In this document: piece by piece, positions 34,837 to 46,933 of the stretch | Numbering within the stretch: position 1 is the first letter of the stretch | How the letters are laid out: each line of letters opens with the position of its first letter | From: Powellomyces hirtus | Taxonomy: Eukaryota; Chytridiomycota; Chytridiomycetes; Spizellomycetales; Powellomycetaceae | Direction: 5' to 3' | DNA length: 64,000 nt | NCBI GenBank assembly: GCA_025526995.1 | Contig: JAHLKG010000001.1 | Span: 1,240,001 to 1,304,000, forward strand | The notes under the pieces: model-generated | The model's input: only the letters and a program-made list of their open reading frames with translations | Told to the model about the DNA's origin: nothing | Database searches by the model: none | Made by a program: the position numbers and the translations under genes

Positions 34837-36943
34837 ATGGCACGAAAGTCTTCGCAATTCTCGGCCCAAGCGGTCAAACAACAACTGCAGAACCAAGAAT
34901 TGCAACAGGGCTCCGCATTTGCTCTTTCAGGGTTTGACAATGACAGCAGCAGTTCCTCAGCAACCTCATGCCAATTTTTCGCAGTTGTCGCGCAAGGAGT
35001 AGATGCTTTTCGGCTACGGATCTGGGATACGCGCACCTCGACGTTGACCATGGAACATGTTGCTCCCGCCGGCATTACTTGCACTGCGGTTGTCTGGGGA
35101 ACTATTGGGGACAACGCCGCCGTCGACGACTCGAAGAAGAAGCGACGAAGGTCTGGAGCGCCGGCTGGTTCGACCAGCCAAAAGGTGGTGGCGGTTGGGT
35201 TGTCGAATGGAGAGGTCCAACTCTTTTCGGTAGCTCATGGAAAGGTTATAAGGACATTGCAGGGCGCGCATTCCGCGGGCGTTACGCATTTTGCGTTTGC
35301 TATCGACGGGGTTCGGGGATTTTCGAGTGGTCACGATGGGTTGACAGTCGAGTGGGATGTCAGAAGTGGAGCGGAACTGGGACGATACACGGATGGCAAG
35401 CCTGTCAAGAAAGTGTGCGTCAGCCATGATGGTACACGACTTCTGACCGCTGGACACGCCATCAAGATGTGGGACCTTTCCACCCGCGAATTGCTGAGAA
35501 CATATCACGGTCACGCGTCCGAAGTAACCAAGCTTCAATTCAGCGCGGACGACGTCAACTTCGTATCTGCAGCTGATGATGACCGTCACATTTACGTATG
35601 GGACGCTGCTCGGGACGGAAACAGCAGCGACCACGTCATGGCACTCACAACGGACAGCTCTTTGAGCCACGTCGCTCTGTCGGGTACAGATCATGTGCTT
35701 GCTCTGACCGATGAGGGATTGGTGCGTCTTTGGGCAAACGCCACAAAAAAGGACTCCGCCGCACCCGCGAAACCGAAAAAGAAGCGAGCAACAGCTGTCA
35801 AGTCCGCAGAAGGCCTACTGAGGATCATATCCTCTGAGGAGGGAGACGAATCGAAACAGCTCCCGGTCCTGGCTGCAACGTTCTCCGACTCGAAAATTCT
35901 TCTTGCGCGCGGCAATGTTGTGAAGCCTGTCTTTGAACGTGTGGATTATCTGACCGAGGATGGCAAACTGGAGGCGTCCATCGAACTCAGCCGCAAACCT
36001 GTCCATTCGGTTCTGATGAGCCAGGACGCTGCTCAGGTGCCTTCTTCATCAAAATCTCTGGTCACCCCATACAGCGAAAACGACATTCTCGTGCTTGGCG
36101 CCGCTGATCTCCCCATCGACAGCTCTACGATGATGGGTGATGCCAGCCTCCTTTCCAACAGCGAGCAGAACGCTCTTAAGGAGCCGACCTTGGAAGAGCG
36201 TCTATCTGCAATCACAGTTTCTTCCGCCCCATCCGATGCGAAAACGCGGAAATCAAAGCGCCCTCCCACAGCCAATTCTCTACACCAAATGCTGTCACAA
36301 GCCATCCACACCAGCGACGTCCAACTTCTGGAACAGGCGCTCCAAGTGCACGATGGCGACATGATTCTTGCAACTGTGCGAAGACTTCCACCAAGTCAAG
36401 TAATTCCACTTTTGGATCAGCTCATGTTACGACTGCAAAAGCGGCCGAATCGAGCAAAGGAGCTGATCGAATGGGTGCGCGCGGTGGTTTTGGTCCACGC
36501 CGGATACCTCATGTCCGTCCCACATATCACTAGCAGTCTCGGAGCGCTCTACCAAACTTTGGACTCTCGAGCCAGCGTTTTCCAAAAGCTGCTCCGCTTG
36601 TCTGGCCGTCTTGACTTGGTTGTCTCGCAAAACGCACTGAAAAATCGCACGGCCAACGGCGAGGTGCAAGAAGAAGAAGCTCTCTACACCTACGACGAAG
36701 ATGAGGATGATGACTCCGAGGACGAGGATGCCGTGGACGGCATGGAGGTCGACGAGGAGGAGGAAGAGGAGGAGGTAATTTTCTTCTCTAAACTGATTAA
36801 ATGGTTCCCTCTTTACTGATCAAAAACAACATTTACAGGATGAAGATGATGACGAGGACGAAGAGGACGAGGAGGAGGACGACGAGAATGAAGAAGGAGA
36901 GACCGACGCTGAAGCATCAGGCATGGAAGATGATGACCAGTAG
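34837..36943 (+). CDS. UTP5: U3 snoRNP protein Utp5 (WDR43)
   Basis: WD-repeat protein of the t-UTP/UTP-A subcomplex that acts in early 18S rRNA processing and links it to rDNA transcription in the nucleolus. Starts at 34837 (MARKSSQFSAQA). WD repeats fill about residues 30-310 (RIWDTRTS, VEWDVRSG, IKMWDLSTRELLRTYHGH, IYVWDAA). A middle linker is followed by the Utp12 domain at about residues 470-600 (LHQMLSQAIHTSDVQLLEQA and LIEWVRAVVLVHAGYL). The tail is almost wholly Asp/Glu and is interrupted by one intron at about 36777-36838 that ends TTTACAG. Otherwise intronless. Confidence 0.9.
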
Positions 36944-37364
36944 GACGGCGTCATTAATAGTCAGTAAGAGCAAAACCAAGAAAGAGCCTGAATGGGAGCT
37001 TTTGTGGCTGGCAAGTCCATCCTATTCCACTCCTTCCAATCACACATACTCCGCCCTTTCCACTACTCCCCACACCACGGTGCTTCACACATCACAACCG
37101 TGGCTACCTGTCAGGGAGCCCCACCCACGAGCTAGATAGGGGATGCGGGAGAAGTGACCGCGCTAGAAGGGTGTGCAGCCGGGCATTCCATGTATCATAT
37201 TTTATAGTAACGCATATTGACTGAAGCGTCAATAGAAATCGCAACGAGACTACCGTCAGTACATTCTCCACGCGTGCTGCGCAGTGCGCGCAAGAAGGGG
37301 GTCAGTTTCCAGTGTAGTGCTGACCCCGACGGCAAGGCAATTCGAGCAAACAGTCATACACACA
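36944..37364. other. Tandem intergenic region
   Basis: Between UTP5 and AVEN, same orientation. No gene seen; holds the UTP5 3' flank and the AVEN promoter. Confidence 0.45.
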
Positions 37365-38704
37365 ATGCGACCTGACGCACACAAAGCAAAAGCGACGAAG
37401 AAGTGGAAAGCCAAGAACGGCGTGCCCTCCCCTGCTCCTGCTGCGCCTAATCCCAAGCACGACAAGCGTCAGGAAATCTCCCAGCAGCCACGACCTGCAG
37501 AGCAGGAGTCAACCACCGAAGACCACGAAGGCGAACCACCAGCAGAAAAACGTAGGTGTCCGCAGCGGTTTCATAGAGAACTCGTATCCTCTCGAGCCAC
37601 AACGTGGCGTACGCGGGAATGGTGCTTATATCTCGCTCGTGCCGTCTCCTTTGGTAAAACAGCTCGGTCGAAGTACGCCCGTCGAAAAGTTGAAAGCAAT
37701 GCTTACAGATACCACGAGCTCACCGCCGAGGAAATCCTTGCAGCAGATGCGGGAATAGATCGCGAGACTGAAGGGCTGCGATCGCTCATCCGGGAAGCTG
37801 GTAAGATTGTGAGCTTGAGATGAGGGTCTGCAAAAGTGAGTTGTAGTTGATTGACCTTTCTGACTTCTGTTGTAGAGGAAGAGTACGATCCAAACTTATA
37901 CTTCCAATTCAAAGAAGAGAGGGACTGGGCGGATGTGGCGACATCTGATGCAGACACGGGGTTAGATGAAGTGAGTTGGATTTCCATCTCTCGAGACGGA
38001 TACTAGGATGCACACTTTCTTATGCTCTATCAGTTCAATCGCTCAAGACTACAGATTAACTTCAAAGCCCTGGAGGCCACGCTCCGGACGCTGCCTGTTC
38101 ACGTCCGGCTAAACATCTCGAAGGACGAGACCACAGCGGTGCCAGATCCGAAATCGGACGCAGCGGAGTGGTTGAACACCAGTTTCGAGGATGAGCTCCC
38201 GCCACCGCCAGTGATATCGGAACCAGAAACGCTTCCAACAGCACACTTATTGGGCCCTCCTCAGGAGTGTCAAAGGGCAACTGAAGATGCATCTCACAGG
38301 TTCCCACCCAGCACAGATATGCAGGTGGCCGATGCAGTGCAATCACGGGTCACATTACCTCCTCCTGTGACCCAGCAACCATCACCTCCCAAACCCGCAG
38401 CATATCCCACGAACAACACAGCATCAATATCAAAACCACAACGTAAGCTTTGTCATGCCAAGATGAATGAATGGAAGATTGCTCAACAAAATCGTAACTT
38501 TTCCCTGCAGAATCACCACCGGAAGGCGACGATGACCTTGATTTCCTCCTGGGCTTGGAGAAAGACATACCAGCCATTGCCATACCACCACAGCCCTTTG
38601 CTGGGAAGGTTGACCGACTCACTGAGGATACACAGCCGATACTCACAACAGCCTCCACAGTTGCAAATGATGATCTCCAGTGGTTGGATGATTTGCTGAA
38701 ATAG
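37365..38704 (+). CDS. Aven-like protein
   Basis: Homologue of Aven, known in animals as a cell-death and checkpoint regulator that binds Bcl-xL and ATM. The start is at 37365 (MRPDAHKAKATKKWKAKN), with a basic, Pro-rich N-terminus. After an intron that ends TTGTTGTAG, the conserved core appears: DPNLYFQFKEERDWAD, then RLQINFKALEATLRTLPVHV and RLNI. This parallels the animal FxFxEEKEWD motif followed by an 'L...L..LP..LRLN' helix. The C-terminus has DDDLDFLLGLEKD and ends DDLQWLDDLLK, the short acidic Trp/Leu motif expected for the family. The Pro/Ser/Thr-rich middle is not conserved. Whether the animal role applies in a fungus is unknown. Confidence 0.75.
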
Positions 38705-38852
38705 TGTATATTAAATATTGTGATGAGGGCATGAGGATCTTCTTTCTCTCGTTTCGTTCGTAGTATCAGGTAGCATGGATAATGATAGATAAACATACGG
38801 TCAGCAGCTGCCATATTACCATCAAGTTCGTAGGTTGATATTTTAGGCGGCT

Positions 38853-41036
38853 CTAGGCGTCGGCGTGAAGATCGAACCGCGACAGCTTTTTCGCGAGGTC
38901 CTTGTTTAGCGGCTCAGATTCCGCAAGTGTGAACATGCTGTACTTCTTGTCATTCGTGACTTCCTCAAGCTGGGGCAACCAGGGGGGTAGGCGTGCATTG
39001 AGAGCCTCGCTAGAGACGGGGGACGTTGGCGTATGGAAATCGAAATCCAAGTATGTCTCCAACAGGGTGAGCCCTGTGCAAGGGTTCTCGTATACGTCAA
39101 GCTGGAAGTATCGATCCTGATACAAGAAACATCTTCTCTTCTTCTTGATGATAGCCCGGCTCGGGTCGGCCTGTGCGCGAAGAGCTTCGTATTCGCGGGC
39201 GCGGAGGTTGCGGCGGGTCTCCACTCGTTGGCCGTCCACTTCTGGGTGTCGTGCCGTAAGACTGACGTGCACTTCTGCAACACCAACCTCTTGACGTCTA
39301 AACGGCACGGGGCATCAGCAAAAAGGTCGTTTGAGGTTTTGCAAGTTCGGCAGTGTTCCATACCTTCGAATTCGAATTTGCATGCCGTCTCCGGCGGTAT
39401 TCACCAAGTAGACGTCTGCAAAACAACAGTACATGTCAACAAACGGGCGATCAAAAGCCAATGCGTAATCACTCTGAAGGTACTTACGCTCCACGTCAAA
39501 GTCACGGTAAGGAACAGGGAAGTCGGCTTCCAGACTGAAGTTTTTGACGACAAATTTATGTTTGCGCACGTGTTTGCCATAACGTTCCGCGTCCGCGACC
39601 AATCCCAAACGTGTAAGAACTGCCTGCACTGCTCGATCGCACTTTTGCGCAAAGTTGGTCACGCTAAGGTTATCGATGACCTGCAATGATGCGTGACCTG
39701 GCCATTACGTCGAACCACGATGAGTAACGTATAAGGAATTGCTCCCACCACGGAACTGCGTTGCTCACCGAGCCAGGCATTCATAGTCAGAGTATCCACG
39801 TTTCGAGCGAGGTCTAGCCCCTCTGACCTCTCTTTGTTGTTGCTTAGTGTGTAAAATGACTCAGCGCCCTTGGCAGCGGTCACAAGGTGAATCACACAAT
39901 CATATCGGTGGTCCCGAATCTGAGCCTCGTCTAGGTTCATCTCCTTCAGCATCCGCAACCAGCCTTCACGAGGCATGTATGCCGATGGATCCATCGCTCC
40001 ACGATCTGATTGGAAACGCACAGGACACATGAGTTCATGATGGGCAGACGATAGTCATTGAGCGACACATACCGCAGATAACTATGGCCTTCTTTCCTTG
40101 TTTGGCGCTCAACCTCGCAAGCTGGTCTTGGAAAGTGTACGATAAGCACCAGAACCAGGTCTTGGAATGGAGAGAAAAGCATTTCACAATTTCGTACATC
40201 AATGAAGGTGTTCTGAATGGTCATCATTGTTCGAAGCAAGCTCTTTTGAAAGCTGTATGACATGTCGTCGTTTAGCTCACTGAAGACAACTCCACCGCTT
40301 AGCAGAATGGAAGCCGTCTCGGGAACACGGTAAACTCTCCATCCCAAGCTTTGGAAAAGGCTGTAGCACAAGAGAGTTAACACAACGGTGGCGTAAGAAT
40401 TCATTCCTACCCAATCCCGTGTATCTCGACGCGAAGCACTCACTCTCCAAGAATTGCGAGCGAGGAAGTCTTTCCACCGCAGGGTCCGCCAGTCAAGCAG
40501 ATAACTTTAAACAAGGAAGCAGTCTTGTCATCCTCGTCCGTGTGCGGGACAGACAATGCCGTTTCTTCACCAGACATGAGCGCGGGAGCGGCCTCAGGCT
40601 CAAACTTCTCCTCCGTATTTGGTTCCGGAACGAGCTCAAAAGAACACGACGACTTGACCGGTTCAGCGGCCACGTTGATTGTTTCGGGTAGGTTTGTGCT
40701 GCTAGCGCGGCCCTTTTTGTCGGCCGTCGCGTGCGCTTTGCGCTTTGTCAATGAGTTTCCTGCGTTCACAGACGGAGGTTTTGTTAGCAATAGCAGGAGA
40801 CCTTTGCTCGACAGTTGTCGGCTGACTTTTGGGGGTAGCGGAACGCCAAAACCGGGTTTACGCACCCATGATGGAGAGTCCAGGGGTTCGTTCCTCCTGT
40901 AAATGCTTTTGTGGTGTGGCTGACTGGGACAGGTTCTAAGAAGAACCCCAAAAAAGAAATAAGAACAGTACCGGAGAAGGAGCCTGCAAAATTGTGTCTC
41001 AATCGCGTGCGCGGCCTTCCCTTGCATGTTTTGCAT
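38853..41036 (-). CDS. TTD14-like P-loop/CYTH protein
   Basis: Homologue of Drosophila TTD14 (TRPL translocation defect 14), a GTP- and phosphatidic-acid-binding trafficking protein. The N-terminal NTPase has Walker A in VICLTGGPCGGKTSSL, then GWRVYRVPETASILLSGGVV and a split CDRGAMDPSAYM region, followed by HLVTAAKGAESFY and ARNVDTLTMNAWLG. The C-terminal CYTH-like domain has DFDVERKYLQ, YLVNTAGDGMQIRIRRYG, FYQ-type lysines (KKKRRCFLYQDRYFQLDVYE) and ends DLHADA. Nine or so short introns. ATGs at 41034-41036 and 41025-41027 both open the first exon, which then splices at CTTCTCCG. The start is therefore not certain, and it abuts the divergent prolidase gene. Confidence 0.85.
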
Positions 41037-41067
41037 GCACAGCCAAGATTCCGCGAAAAGACGCATC

Positions 41068-42872
41068 ATGGGAATCGTTACTGAACGCAGCGAAGTACGG
41101 ACTGCACAAGAGCTGCGAGCGGATGCATCGGCCGCTTCGCCCTCTGTCCGGCGGCCAATGAGGCTGCGCCGGTGTGTCATTCTGCTGGCAGCCGGGGTTT
41201 TCTGCTTCTTGTGGCGAGCGCAGCTGCTCTTCCCGGATGCTAGACCGAGGGTTGGTTATAAGATTCCAGACCGATGTCCTCTTAAAGGTCCAGATTCCGA
41301 TAGAGCTCTGTTCCCAGAAAATCGACTTGTTTTTGCCGGATTATTTTGGAGAACCTACCCTGAGAGCGATGGACTTGTCGCTCTCTCTTCAGGGTCCCGG
41401 CCTGGGCGCGACGATAGTGACATGGAGCTTGCCCAGTGGCGAACGTCTTCCAACGTCATGTACTTGCTTGGGGAATTTCAAATATCCGACGCCGTCGTTC
41501 TGCTGGAAGTCCAGGGAGGTTCTGACACGAAAAGACCCAAGCTGGACGTCACACTGTTTTTGCCCAACCAGACTGAGCGTGAAACTATATTTATGGGAGG
41601 ATTTCCGGACACGCAGGTGTTTCGCGACGAGTTTGGCGTGAAGCAGGTCAAAACAATCCATGAATTCGCAGCTCACGTTGGCAGTAGATTGGTTTTGACA
41701 ACCTCAAAGAGAGAATTGGCAAAGACGCTTGATCCGACTGGAGAGAAGGAGCTGCCATCGATAGAGGAGAATGATACAGTGAAAGACCTGTTTGTACAGG
41801 CACGTTTCGTCAAAAGCCCGGATGAACTGGTGAAAATTGCATACGCAAGCCAGACCGCTGCCTGGGTTCATCGCATGGTGGCTGCGCAGCTACAGCGCTC
41901 GGCTCCTGTCAATGGTATGGCCACCGCGTTGCTTGCCTACTGTCCTTCTCTCCAGATACTGATCGGCGCATAACAGAAATAACTCTGGCGTCATTGTTCA
42001 ATCACCTATCCGCACTATGCGGCTCGCGCTTACAAGCGTACCCTGCAATAGTTGGCGCAGGACGGCACGCATCGATTCTACACTATCGCACCGGCGAGAA
42101 TGCGACCAGCGGATATGCGCCCATCCCTTCTGATCCACCGACGTTCGTGCTGATCGACGCCGCTGGGGAATATCAAGGCTATGCAAGTGATCTCACTCGT
42201 ACGTATGTACGAAGAGACAAATGGTCGCCCAAAATGAAGTTGATACATGAAATGGTTCGGAAGGCTCAACAGGCGGCCCTCGATGTGTTTGCCGAGGACG
42301 TAGAGCTCGCCAAAGTCAATGAGGTGGCGTTCAGATCTTTGTTGACATCCCTCATCGAACATAAGTTTTTCCTCCCCGGCTATGATGTCGACAAGCTGAT
42401 GCGCGAAGGCGCCTATTACGTGTTTATGCCGCATGGTCTCGGCCATCCAGTCGGTATGTATTGCAAATGTCCATGTGTCTTTCCTTCTTCTTAACTAATG
42501 ATGTGTCCCTAAAACCCACCAAATTGACGTCTTTTAGGGCTTGACGTGCATGATCCTACTCCCGCAAAGTACCATTTATCTGGTGCACAGGCGCTTGCAG
42601 CGGCAGGATACCCAACTGTTCCAACTCCCCCATTCGTTACGCTAAGTGGGCCACACGTGAACCATCTGATCTTCCGCGGATTTGCCATGACCATCGAACC
42701 TGGAATTTATTTTATTCCTGCCCTTTGGAAGGTCTTGCGGGAGGATCCAAGCTCAATTGGACGATTTGTCAATTGGGACGTGGTGGTACGGTTCGAAGAC
42801 GTTGGCGGTGTTCGCATCGAAGACGTCGTGATGATCGACCACAGTGGGCAAAAACTCATTGTGACTAGATAG
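41068..42872 (+). CDS. Membrane-anchored Xaa-Pro dipeptidase (prolidase)
   Basis: M24B metallopeptidase of the prolidase type, which cleaves X-Pro dipeptides. All five metal ligands are seen: Asp and Asp 11 apart in LIDAAGEYQGYASDLTRTY, His in PHGLGHPVGLDVHD, Glu in IEPGIYF and Glu in RIEDVVMI. The N-terminal domain carries LFWRTYPESDG-type family features. Unlike soluble prolidases it has an N-terminal membrane helix (CVILLAAGVFCFLWRAQLLF, residues about 37-56) after a basic segment, so it is probably a type II membrane enzyme of the secretory pathway or vacuole. Introns at about 41917-41974 and 42454-42539. I use the ATG at 41068; ATGs at 41026 and 41035 are in frame too but lie inside the opposite gene's start region. 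Confidence 0.88.
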
Positions 42873-43144
42873 CTTACTGCCCTGCCATATCGGAGACATC
42901 TCGCTGCGATACATTGGCAGATTTTATGTCGGACATGTTTCCATAGCGAGTTTGGAAAAGTATGCAGACAAAATCAGAAGCAAATGACCAAGATTAACGC
43001 GGCACTGGAGCCTATATGACACGAGGGGATAACCTCGGCTATTCCGCTCCCGGGTCGTCTCTCCCGTACTCTCAAACCCATTTCCTAGCTTATCTAGATC
43101 TATACCAAATCCTCAATGTTCGATAAATTTACAGACGGATCAAC

Positions 43145-44995
43145 TCAGAAGAACCGCCAAATGGATTCTGCAGCTGTGCCGGCCTTGAACTTTGCGTAGC
43201 GCTCGCACATGTAGTACAGCAGCACGAGTCCTACTACCCACGAAACCCAGTACGCGGGATCCGAGAGATTGCCAGTCTGATCCATGAACCCGCCCCCGTT
43301 CGACTGATCGATGTCTCCCGTGAGTGTCAGCACCCAACGGAATGCACGGAATACATAGAAATGCAGGATGTCTATAGGAAGGAAGTGAGATTTGGAAGTT
43401 AGAATCATTCTGTTTGTAAACGCAAAACGATGTGTCGGCATATGTACAGAAAAAGAATGCCGAGCGTCCGAAAACAATGAGCGGGTTCCTCTCCGATGTC
43501 CAGACGGAGTTCTTCAGCTTTATTTCACAGAGGATAAAGAGTGCGCATAGGAGATGCACAATGCCAAGCATGCACAGTGTGTAGGCGAGTGATGGCGGAT
43601 ATCTGCGATGATCAACGCGATGGTCAGAGGAGTATGATTCAATGGCAAATGCCTCTCCCGTCGGGAAGGGCCTGCCCGATCGCTTTGAAATAACAACAAC
43701 CAACAGAACGCAAAACTCACTTGGTAAGGTTGAAGAAGTTGATGAAGGAATGGCGAGGAGAAGGGTGAAGCGCCTCGGGGTTGATATTGCCGAAACCTTC
43801 GGCAAGACGCATGGGAATGAAGACAATCCACATAAGCGTCCCAAGAGCCTAAGGTGGCGTAGCGCATTGTCAGTACTCCGATTTCGCTCCCCCGACTTTG
43901 TGCACAGTGTTGCAGCTTACCAAGTGCAGAAGTCCGGTATCCTTGGGGCGCAATTTGTAAGTAGTAACCGTGCGCTGAAGTGCGATGCCCCAGAGAACGA
44001 AAGGCATCCAGGGCACCGGGGCATACATCGAGTACAACTTGACGGAATCCGATTCCATTATCTTATGAGGAAGAAAGGCAAACCGGAAGAACCAGTTGAC
44101 ATTGTCGTCCTGGTGCGCCGGACTTGGAGTGTACCAGCTCGCCATGGGGGACAAGATCATTGCTGCAAGTACATAGCAGCCAATGCTAATGGTCATGGCA
44201 AGCCGTGCTGCCTCCGATGCTGCTCTGGAGCGGGCTGACAGTGTCGTGATCTTGGCAGTTGATACCGATTCAAGGGCAACAATGCACGCGCCGATGAAGA
44301 TGTTTACTCCTAAAGCAAACAGCACCGTCGTCACCACGCCAAAACCGCTAGGCACTACAGCAGGAGGCAGGTGATTAGCTGGTGTGCTCAGATGGAGCGC
44401 AGGCGATACTTGACTCACGCATAAGGAAGTTGAAGGCAACGAGGACCGCTCCGCGGATAAAGAAATGTTTGAGAATTGAGAACCAGGTCCAACCCATCCG
44501 TGCCCGGCTCATGGTAAACAGTATAATGCTCATTCCCATAGTCATCATAAATCCTTCAAGAAGCTTGTGCATTAGCTAAAGAGTCCGGCGCATATCACTT
44601 GAGAACGAAAGCTCACCAGGCGCACAAAAAGACGTCAAGAACCTCACGAACCAGTGATACAAAGATCCCTTGAAGTCTGGCATGTTCCACCACTCTTCAT
44701 GGTGAATCACAATAGACGAAAGGAAAATACGAGAGTCTGGGGCGGAAGGAATGCAATTAGATATTCATGTTTTGTCACCTCCCACTTCGCTTCCTTCAGA
44801 CTCACGATCGATCGACTGGTGGACCATCAGAAGACCACGAATGTGGTCGAGATAGAGCAGCCGGGTAGCCTTTGCAGCTACCGGGCTAACAACAGCCTCT
44901 GTGCCCGGAAGGAGCGGAGTATTCTCATTGGGGGGCTGCTCGATATCAGCATTGCGCTGGGGTGAAGCGGACTGAGATAATACAGAGCCAGGCAT
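43145..44995 (-). CDS. HGSNAT/DUF1624-like multipass membrane protein
   Basis: Polytopic protein of the heparan-alpha-glucosaminide acetyltransferase/DUF1624 group. The N-terminus has a dileucine-like ENTPLLPG, then the family opening RLLYLDHIRGLLMV. Later exons encode further membrane helices: MSIILFTMSRARMGWTW, VLFALGVNIFIGACIVALES, CYVLAAMILSPMASWY, WMPFVLWGIALQRT, LCMLGIVHLLCALFILCE and VSWVVGLVLLYYMCERY, about 9-10 in all. The end is WRFF. Several introns of 50-90 nt. 44995 is the first in-frame ATG after an upstream stop. Animal relatives acetylate sugars across the lysosomal membrane; the fungal substrate is unknown. Confidence 0.7.
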
Positions 44996-45339
44996 ATTGC
45001 GTTTTACTTGACTGGCTGTCTCAGAAGCCGTCGTCACAATGGCCTTTTCGAGAGAGTGAGAGCTGTCCCTCTTGTAGACATGCGCTCATGTTATGGTCTG
45101 TAACTCTCTGACAAATGGTCGAGACGCGCTGCGCGCTTTTTCGAACGCGACGGATTCCTTTCCGGAAGGACGCACACAAACGAATTGAACAGCAAAAAAC
45201 CGTCCCTCAGACGGGTATATTTCTTTCTACAACAAGCGCACTGTATATACATACATAAAATTGCATGGTATGGGTGAAAATGGGCCTTCTCGGTCCATGT
45301 AAGATATAGGTAGGATACGAGGGGCGGGTAGCCATTGTC
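44996..45339. other. Intergenic region
   Basis: Between the 5' end of the HGSNAT-like gene and the 3' end of the secreted-protein gene. No gene seen. Confidence 0.45.
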
Positions 45340-45993
45340 TTAGACAACAGCGTTAGCCGTCCATTGGCACATGTAGTTGAGCGGGGTCGACTGCAACTCA
45401 GGAAGGAGCTCGGTGATAGCGCCCGGTCCAGCCGTTGAGCCTGTGATGAATGTGATGTTCGTGCTGCCGTAATCGTCGCCATTCCTGATAACCGATAAAG
45501 AGGGAAAAGCGGTGAGAGACGGAGCCATGCGTGCGGTTCAAGCGACCCTAACTTGCAGAGTATGCTTACCAGCTTGCAATAGACACGCTCTTACGAGGGC
45601 CGAGGCAGTTGTATACTCCGTTTGAAACGCTCAGGAAGTTCTCGATTGTGATTTCAGCCAGTCTCGCTCTGCGCACCGCACAGCGTGCAGGAGCATCCGT
45701 TGCGTTGACCAGGCGATTGGGAATGAAAAAGTCACCGTTCTCTCCTCCAAGAGCAAAAGCGCATCCGGAGACGCCGGGCGGGAGGATCGGCACAACCGGC
45801 AACTGACGTGCGGTCATATCGGTCAGTTGAGCAGGCATTGGAAGCGCTGCACCTTGCACAATCTAAAGCCAAGACAAAATGGCCCGTGTGAGCAACGATA
45901 AAGTTTCATAAATTAGAACCAAACGCCCAAGGAGTTACAACTTACAGTGATGAGGCATTGGAGAAGAGCCGCCGATAAAAGTGAGAAGTTCAT
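45340..45993 (-). CDS. Small secreted cysteine-containing protein
   Basis: Three exons give about 160 aa. The first exon (start at 45991-45993) is a signal peptide, MNFSLLSAALLQCLIT. The mature part is Pro- and Ala-rich near the start (PVVPILPPGVSGC) and has four spaced Cys (VSGCAF, ARCAVRR, YNCLGPR, YMCQW), enough for two disulfides. No family recognised. TATAAA lies 28 bp upstream of the ATG on the minus strand (plus 46021-46026). Likely extracellular or wall-bound, by inference. Confidence 0.65.
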
Positions 45994-46933
45994 GATGCTG
46001 AATGTATGTATGAAGTTGGCTTTATAGGCAAGTAGCGAAGCGGGAACCGGGTATATATCTCTATGCGGGTATAATTGCGTCCGGAGCAAAGAGGTGCTGT
46101 ATAGGGAAAAAGAAAGCGGGAGGGTTTTCGGGGGCCTCTCAATTTATAGGAAAATTCCCGCCGGTAGCGATGGGTCGTAAAGACGGGAATCATCTATATT
46201 CAGAGCAGTGGAATGTGGTGGAAGATACAGCTTTTGGAACAGATGGAAGGAAAAGAAGGGAAAGAAGCCGGAAAAGTGAGCATACGCGTTTCTCACGTAA
46301 TCGCTGCATGGACGCGCGCGCGCGCTTGGGAAAGCCGCCGCATGTATTGTGCTTTATCGATACGTCTCTAGAGATGTTCTTTCTTTGCGGTCTTCATGGC
46401 GCTGCACTGTTTTAAGCAGCTTACGTTGCGCCACTTGATTGACTGCATCGTCGATTGGCGGAGCGCACTAGGTTTCCGCGCATTTCCACGCCTTGGTATT
46501 CCCCCTACATTGGTATTCCTTGATGGTCCTTGTGATCGTGGGAAGAACAAATTACTTCGGACCGCTTTCGCCCGACCGTCCGACAAGGGTAATCAATCAC
46601 ATTCAGTCCGCCGCTTTGGATCCATGACTTGCCACGTGGCTTTTCTTTTGGCTTTGGACGTCGCATGCATATGGAGGCATTGACAGAACATTTCTTGATT
46701 TGACGCCACCGACAAATGCGGAAAGCTGCCGGACGCACTACTGTGCAGATCAACCGGGAGATTGTTCTGCTGAGGTCGTTCAGCCTTATTCCCACTGGTG
46801 CTAGGCGCATATGCAATCCAATAACTGACAAGCTATGTATATGGATAACGTTGCGTACAACGCATCAAGTCAAAGAATCGTATGTGACTTCGTCTATTGA
46901 AAATACTAGTTCAGACCCGCTGAGCGCAAGCCG
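45994..46933. other. Long intergenic region
   Basis: About 940 bp. Holds the TATA element of the secreted-protein gene, a short CG dinucleotide run at about 46313-46324 and a CACGTG core near 46631. No open frame looks coding. Confidence 0.45.

Noticed and set aside
46170..46830. Short open frames between the secreted-protein gene and the coiled-coil gene
   Set aside because: Overlapping frames on both strands with no protein-like features or splice logic.
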